A stretch of DNA of 64,000 nt from Azospirillum lipoferum. Lineage in GTDB: Bacteria; Pseudomonadota; Alphaproteobacteria; Azospirillales; Azospirillaceae. Location: NCBI RefSeq assembly GCF_024170005.1, contig NZ_JALJXJ010000002.1, positions 1-64,000 of the forward strand. Direction: 5' to 3'. A program made the position numbers and the translations under genes. This document shows, piece by piece, positions 63,704 through 64,000 of the stretch. The first letter of the stretch is position 1. Every line of letters starts with the position of its first letter. The notes beneath the pieces are model-generated. The model saw only the letters and a list, made by a program, of their open reading frames with translations, was not told the origin of the DNA and made no database searches.

Positions 63704-64000
63704 ATGGCCGTATACACCGAAGTCACCGACGAGGATCTCAGCACCTTCGCCGCCCAGTACGATCTGGGCGCGGTGCTGTCGTGCAAGGGCATCGCGGAGG
63801 GGGTGGAGAATTCCAACTTCCTGCTGGTGACCGAACGCGGACCCTACATCCTGACCCTCTATGAAAAGCGCACGCGGAAGGAGGATCTGCCCTTCTTCCT
63901 CGGCCTGATGGAGCATCTGGCGGACAAAGGCATCGCCTGTCCGCTGCCGGTGCCGGGGCGTGACGGCGTGGCGCTGCGCGAGCTGTGCGGCCGTCCGGCA
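63704..64000 (+). CDS. thrB: Homoserine kinase (ThrB type II), 5' part
   Basis: The first 99 residues of a protein that continues past the window edge. [28 protein letters not shown] and [10 protein letters not shown] are typical of the APH-fold homoserine kinase of proteobacteria, which phosphorylates homoserine for threonine synthesis. It starts 13 bases after the DUF455 stop, and may share its transcript. Confidence 0.92.
   Translation, partial: MAVYTEVTDEDLSTFAAQYDLGAVLSCKGIAEGVENSNFLLVTERGPYILTLYEKRTRKEDLPFFLGLMEHLADKGIACPLPVPGRDGVALRELCGRPA

Overview
The window is about 64 kb of GC-rich alphaproteobacterial chromosome, most likely from Azospirillum or a close relative. The evidence is the order dusB(nifR3)-ntrB-ntrC-ntrY-ntrX-hfq-hflX next to a fused ispDF gene, a PDH operon whose E1-beta subunit carries a lipoyl domain, PhyR, and many DUF genes typical of Rhodospirillales. 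The genus is an inference; no 16S or other marker is present. Apart from short AT-richer patches (about 12.4-12.9 kb, 18.2 kb, 50.4 kb) the composition looks uniform, so this reads as core chromosome with a few accessory genes.

Layout. 0-4.1 kb: tail of a transposase-like gene, a DUF2252 protein, CCA-adding enzyme, a CoA-type NUDIX hydrolase and DUF1285. 4.3-11.1 kb: a four-gene MoxR / DUF58 / BatA-DUF4159 / large membrane protein operon. 11.3 kb: tRNA-Gln(UUG), then an RTX-type protein with four exact 40-residue repeats. 12.9-16.9 kb: two divergent regulator/target pairs (XRE regulator with methyltransferase; MFS exporter with LysR). 17-22.4 kb: ssb, a single-domain response regulator, and a little-known cluster with an HTH-linker-ParA-like ATPase facing two membrane-anchored coiled-coil proteins. 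22.5-27.3 kb: histone-deacetylase-like protein, then a promoter and TPP riboswitch driving a ThiZXY-type pyrimidine transporter, then a tandem Usp. 27.4-29.2 kb: inositol-phosphatase family and two small unknowns. 29.4-41.8 kb: the nitrogen-regulation supercluster (hflX, hfq, HAD phosphatase, ntrX, ntrY, ntrC, ntrB, dusB), a CcsA-like membrane protein, and divergent ispDF and pncC. 42-50.8 kb: tautomerase, RatA/Coq10-like protein, lipA, DUF29, then lpdA, chorismate mutase, pdhC, pdhB, pdhA and an FtsB-like gene. 51-55.6 kb: a lipoprotein, modABC with a candidate Mo-box, rpe, and a GlsB-type stress membrane protein. 55.6-64 kb: PhyR, a nuclease, a YedK/SRAP protein, a lone CoxL-type molybdenum hydroxylase, an EAL protein, a GNAT, cysQ, a DUF455 ferritin-like protein and the start of thrB.

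Links between genes. NtrB/NtrC and NtrY/NtrX control nitrogen assimilation, and hfq/hflX lie in the same direction downstream. LipA (lipoate synthesis), the lipoylated E1-beta and E2 subunits, and LpdA form one functional set. ModABC can supply molybdate for the CoxL-like enzyme 4 kb away and for nitrogenase if the organism fixes nitrogen. A near-consensus EcfG-type promoter precedes the glsB-like gene, next to the stress regulator phyR. The least described parts are the 18.4-22.4 kb cluster, the repeat-bearing RTX gene, and several strong hairpins between genes. Start codons were moved from the longest reading frame where conservation or a Shine-Dalgarno sequence favoured it; each entry says so.
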